A stretch of DNA of 64,000 nt, taken from Croceitalea rosinachiae. Lineage in GTDB: Bacteria; Bacteroidota; Bacteroidia; Flavobacteriales; Flavobacteriaceae. The translations under genes and the position numbers were made by a program. A model generated the notes under the pieces. That model was not told the origin of the DNA. It did not search any database and was given only the letters and a program-made list of their open reading frames with translations. This document shows positions 61,464-64,000 of this stretch, piece after piece. The stretch lies in contig NZ_JAVRHR010000001.1 in NCBI RefSeq assembly GCF_031846445.1, positions 1 to 64,000 on the forward strand, written 5' to 3'. Positions within the stretch are counted from its first letter, which is position 1. Each line of letters opens with the position of its first letter.

Positions 61464-61781
61464 CTAATTTAAAATAGAATTATTTTCTGAAGAAGATAAC
61501 CCAGATACTTGTGCAAAGGTTTGTAACTCACTTGCCTTATTATCTGAAATATACGAGTAAAGCACTGCTAGGTTTAAAAATGCGAAAAGCACCAATGCTA
61601 TAATTTGATATTTTGGAGTGAACCAAAAAAGTACATCATTGCTATACTTTTTCTCATTTAAGGTAGATAGTTTATTTAACACCCTATCTTTAAAAAAGGG
61701 AGGACTATTGACCTCTTTTATATTTAAAGGAAAATCAAGAAGTTCATCTACAATTTTTGAAGTATTTTTTTTATCATTCAT
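61464..61781 (-). CDS. Single-pass membrane protein, putative anti-sigma factor
   Basis: A 105-residue protein with a soluble N-terminal half (about 48 residues with IVDELLDFPLNIKEVN), one membrane helix (about 55-75, QIIALVLFAFLNLAVLYSYI) and a short external tail. The size, topology and place right after an ECF sigma gene suggest an anti-sigma factor, but there is no zinc-binding HxxxCxxC motif, so the call rests on context. Confidence 0.6.
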   Translation of the reverse strand: MNDKKNTSKIVDELLDFPLNIKEVNSPPFFKDRVLNKLSTLNEKKYSNDVLFWFTPKYQIIALVLFAFLNLAVLYSYISDNKASELQTFAQVSGLSSSENNSILN

Positions 61782-61835
61782 GGTCTATAATGGTGGTATT
61801 ATCGTTTTAGATGCCAGATAGGTTTAAAACTTGCA

Positions 61836-62501
61836 CTACCAACCTTCTTTTTTATAAAACTTTGTTAAAATATCTTTTAAATTCTTTCGAGCCCTAAACA
61901 ATAACGACTCTATTGATGAAATACTTTTGTTTGTAATCTCGCTAACTTCCTTATAGCTAAACCCATCTATTTTATGCAATGTAAAAACCACTTTTTGGCT
62001 TTCAGGAAGTTGATTTATTGCCTTAAAAAGAATTTCATTGCGTTCTTTATCTTCCAACTGAATGCCTGGATGATTGAACTCTGTAAAATACGATGACCTA
62101 TCTACAGGAATCGCATTACCACTGATGGGCTGCATAAACCCAAAGCGTTTCTTTGTGTTCCTTTTTCTGATAAATTCTAAACTTTTATTTACCGAGATTC
62201 TATAAATCCAAGTAGATAATTTAGAATCTCCCTTAAACTTCTTAACGGAATTATAGATTTCAATAAAAACTTCTTGTGCAATATCTTCGGCATCCTCTGC
62301 ATTAGGCACAAACGACAAACAGGTATTAAAAACCTTTCTCTGATAGTCATCTAAGAGCTTTGCATAGGCTGCTTGGCTTTGCTCTTTTAGTGCTATCAAA
62401 AATTGACTTTCGTCCAAAAGGGTTGTTGGTTTTTTTTGTAATACAAAGTAACCTATTTTATTTTTTTTAATTCGAGCGCAAGTTTTTTTTGTATTACTCA
62501 T
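61836..62501 (-). CDS. ECF-type RNA polymerase sigma factor
   Basis: A 221-residue sigma-70 family protein. Region 2 contains LDDYQRKVFNTCLSFVPNAEDAEDIAQEVFIEIYNSV and WIYRISVNKSLEFIR; region 4 contains LPESQKVVFTLHKIDGFSYKEVSEITNKSISSIESLLFRARKNL. Relatives usually begin near LLDESQF, so the true start may be a TTG at about residue 29; the ATG at 62501 is the longest option. The gene is followed by a membrane protein and a CpxP-like protein, and faces the EF-hand gene. Confidence 0.88.
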   Translation of the reverse strand: MSNTKKTCARIKKNKIGYFVLQKKPTTLLDESQFLIALKEQSQAAYAKLLDDYQRKVFNTCLSFVPNAEDAEDIAQEVFIEIYNSVKKFKGDSKLSTWIYRISVNKSLEFIRKRNTKKRFGFMQPISGNAIPVDRSSYFTEFNHPGIQLEDKERNEILFKAINQLPESQKVVFTLHKIDGFSYKEVSEITNKSISSIESLLFRARKNLKDILTKFYKKEGW

Positions 62502-62527
62502 CTAAAACTTCAACAAATAATTTTAAA

Positions 62528-62821
62528 ATGATGAAAAGAAATATGAAATCAGTTATCGCAATTTTGGCTTTAGGGGTCTTTAGCTCATGCCAAATGGTGG
62601 CTCAAAACAATCAAAGAGAAGAAAGAAAGCCACCTTCTATAGAAGAGCTATTTGAAAAAATGGATGAAAATGAGGATGGAATGCTATCAAAAAAAGAAGT
62701 CAAAGGCCCTTTAAAGAATGACTTTGACAAAATAGATTTAAATGAAGATGGGTTGTTATCGAAGGAAGAACTAGAGAAAGCCCCAAAGCCCGAAAGAAGA
62801 GGTAGACCCAACAGAAATTAA
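62528..62821 (+). CDS. EF-hand lipoprotein
   Basis: A 97-residue lipoprotein (lipobox FSSC) with two EF-hand calcium-binding loops: DENEDGMLSKKE and DLNEDGLLSKEE, each with acidic residues at positions 1, 3, 5 and 12. The ATG at 62528 is used; the longer frame starts at a TTG that overlaps the divergent sigma gene. It starts a three-gene set with the YHYH and MORN lipoproteins. Confidence 0.85.
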   Translation: MMKRNMKSVIAILALGVFSSCQMVAQNNQREERKPPSIEELFEKMDENEDGMLSKKEVKGPLKNDFDKIDLNEDGLLSKEELEKAPKPERRGRPNRN

Positions 62822-62845
62822 CAGCTAACTAAAAACCCGTTTGTC

Positions 62846-63601
62846 ATGAAAAAAAATCCAATTTTCCTATTAACATCATTACTTTTAATCGCACTTATCG
62901 CATGCAGTTCTGATGGTGACGATGTTACAGACGACCAAATAGCAACTGATGATGACGTTCTAACTGAATTACATGCCGCTTTTGCAGAATTCAATACAGA
63001 AGCAACAGAAATTTATTTATCTGATGGCGGTGCAACAGTTACCATAGAGACCACTGGTCTACCCAATCACGAAACTGTATATTGGGGTGAAGGAAATGAT
63101 TTATATAGAGAAGAACCGGACGTAAGACTTACACCTTCAATTATGAGCAGCAATAATAATGCAATTACCATTACTGTTGATGCCATCCCTAATTTAGAGG
63201 GAAACACTTCCGAAACACAGTTAGGTACTATTGGCATAGCTGTAAGTGGCTCATCGTTATTTAATGACCAAGAGGGGGGCGGTGCTTTAGATCAGGCTGC
63301 GGGTAGTTTAGATTGGACAGGGGCTCATATCGGACCTGGGGTCTATCATTACCACCTAGAACCAAAAGCATTCACTAATGATGACGATAATTTAGTGGGA
63401 GTTTTATTAGATGGGGTTTTCCTCTACGGTAGGCGTGACTATCCATCAAACGAATATCCAACGGACTTAGATGAATCTGGTGGTCATTTTGGACCTACAC
63501 CTCACAATCCCGATGGAGAATATCATTACCATATTATTAATGAAGTATATTCAACAACAGGTTCGTATATAGCTTTTGCCGGACCTTATCAAGGTTACTA
63601 A
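62846..63601 (+). CDS. YHYH-domain lipoprotein
   Basis: A 251-residue lipoprotein (lipobox LIAC followed by SSDGDD, consistent with surface export). The YHYH motif occurs twice, in GPGVYHYHLEP and GEYHYHIINEV, with LVGVLLDGVFLYGRRDYPS between; the histidines probably bind a metal. The function of YHYH proteins is not established. It lies 25 bases after the EF-hand gene and its stop touches the start of the next gene. Confidence 0.85.
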   Translation: MKKNPIFLLTSLLLIALIACSSDGDDVTDDQIATDDDVLTELHAAFAEFNTEATEIYLSDGGATVTIETTGLPNHETVYWGEGNDLYREEPDVRLTPSIMSSNNNAITITVDAIPNLEGNTSETQLGTIGIAVSGSSLFNDQEGGGALDQAAGSLDWTGAHIGPGVYHYHLEPKAFTNDDDNLVGVLLDGVFLYGRRDYPSNEYPTDLDESGGHFGPTPHNPDGEYHYHIINEVYSTTGSYIAFAGPYQGY

Positions 63602-64000
63602 ATGAATATGGTCAGACAATTTCTTTTCTTCTCTTTAATTGTAATTATTTTCAGTTGCAAAAATGATATAGGCCAGCAAAAAGAAAATAGTGGGCAAAAT
63701 GATGTAATTGCGAGTATTGAAGTTGTTAAAGACAGTCTCCTCCTAAATGGCAATGAAGGTAATTGGTACTATAAAAACCAGCTTTTTAGTGGATATGCCG
63801 TTAAATATTATGAAAACGACTCATTGCAGCAAAAAGTTGGTTTTGCAAATGGAAAAAAAATGGGAGTTGCCAAAATCTGGTTTCCAAATGGTATTTTAAA
63901 AACTGAATCTTACTATCAGAAAAACAAACTTAACGGCTCATATCGATCTTGGTGGGACAATGGTAATCTGGCATCAGAAACTATGTATATAGATGGAAAA
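63602..64000 (+). CDS. MORN-repeat (YwqK-type) lipoprotein, 3' truncated
   Basis: At least 133 residues; the gene runs off the window. The start (MNMVRQFLFFSLIVIIFSC) gives a lipobox at Cys19. MORN-type repeats follow: NQLFSGYAVKYYENDSLQQKVGFANGKKMG, AKIWFPNGILKTESYYQKNKLNGSY and SWWDNGNLASETMYIDG. Databases often name this family YwqK antitoxin, but here it is an exported lipoprotein with no toxin beside it. It starts directly after the YHYH stop, so it is co-translated. Confidence 0.8.
   Translation, partial: MNMVRQFLFFSLIVIIFSCKNDIGQQKENSGQNDVIASIEVVKDSLLLNGNEGNWYYKNQLFSGYAVKYYENDSLQQKVGFANGKKMGVAKIWFPNGILKTESYYQKNKLNGSYRSWWDNGNLASETMYIDGK

Noticed and set aside
63602..64000. Toxin-antitoxin system (YwqK antitoxin)
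   Set aside because: The name is inherited from annotation; the protein is an exported MORN lipoprotein and no toxin gene is adjacent.
1..64000. CRISPR arrays, insertion sequences, integrases, tRNA or rRNA genes
   Set aside because: Looked for on both strands; no regularly spaced repeats, transposase or integrase-like proteins, or tRNA/rRNA signatures were seen.

Overview
The window is AT-rich and reads as the chromosome of a marine Flavobacteriaceae bacterium (Bacteroidota; a Maribacter/Zobellia/Arenibacter-like relative is my guess, not proven). The evidence is a type IX secretion (T9SS) type B sorting domain, PorT/SprT next to ubiE, the DUF5103 T9SS plug protein, a TamL lipoprotein, a complete Na+-NQR operon with ApbE, a GH97 SusB-like glucosidase, Bacteroidota-type promoters (TAnnTTTG with an upstream TTG), lipoproteins with Asp-rich stretches after the lipid cysteine, and a near absence of Shine-Dalgarno sequences. 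I see no CRISPR array, insertion sequence, prophage, tRNA or rRNA.

Layout. 1-4.4 kb: cell-surface and exported proteins (a truncated tail-fibre-like protein, a T9SS type B cargo, M15 and M48 peptidases, a tiny membrane protein, an ankyrin protein). 4.4-9.7 kb: gpmI, GH97, map and a methyltransferase. 9.7-17.2 kb (minus strand): nqrABCDEF, a small companion gene, and apbE, whose product attaches FMN to NqrB and NqrC. 17.4-26.7 kb: DUF5103, DUF3667, apaG, a proline-catabolic aldehyde dehydrogenase, a creatininase-like protein, a secreted DinB protein, rsmG, a desaturase and an aminotransferase. 26.7-30.1 kb (minus): a lipoprotein and the TrkH/TrkA potassium uptake pair. 30.3-37.1 kb: ubiE-porT, an rRNA methyltransferase, tamL, fba and accD. 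37.2-42.9 kb: a lipoprotein, rpsO, pnp, the primary sigma factor, a VF530 protein and trmL. 43-48 kb: a haem c dehydrogenase-like lipoprotein with a DUF1080 partner, a lysine-rich basic protein, rpe-ypdA.

The most interesting part is 49.4-59.3 kb on the minus strand: eleven tightly packed, often overlapping genes that begin with three different proteins carrying Rieske [2Fe-2S] domains. These are a Rieske-glutamate-synthase-like (FMN, [3Fe-4S]) protein, a Rieske-thiamine-diphosphate enzyme fusion, and a ferric-reductase-like membrane haem protein with a C-terminal Rieske domain. With them are small membrane proteins, a conserved three-cysteine membrane-anchored protein, a YHS protein, a LysE-type exporter, DinB, NRDE/TANGO2, an ATP-grasp enzyme and a beta-barrel. 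My inference is an undescribed redox pathway in which electrons from cytosolic TPP and FMN enzymes pass through Rieske domains to a membrane cytochrome b. A 16-nt perfect palindrome just upstream may be its operator.

59.4-64 kb: a di-haem peroxidase lipoprotein, then an ECF sigma factor/membrane protein/CpxP-like cassette divergent from an EF-hand lipoprotein, a YHYH lipoprotein and a truncated MORN-repeat lipoprotein. Where the longest open frame began upstream of a promoter, a terminator or a better ATG, I moved the start and say so in the entry.
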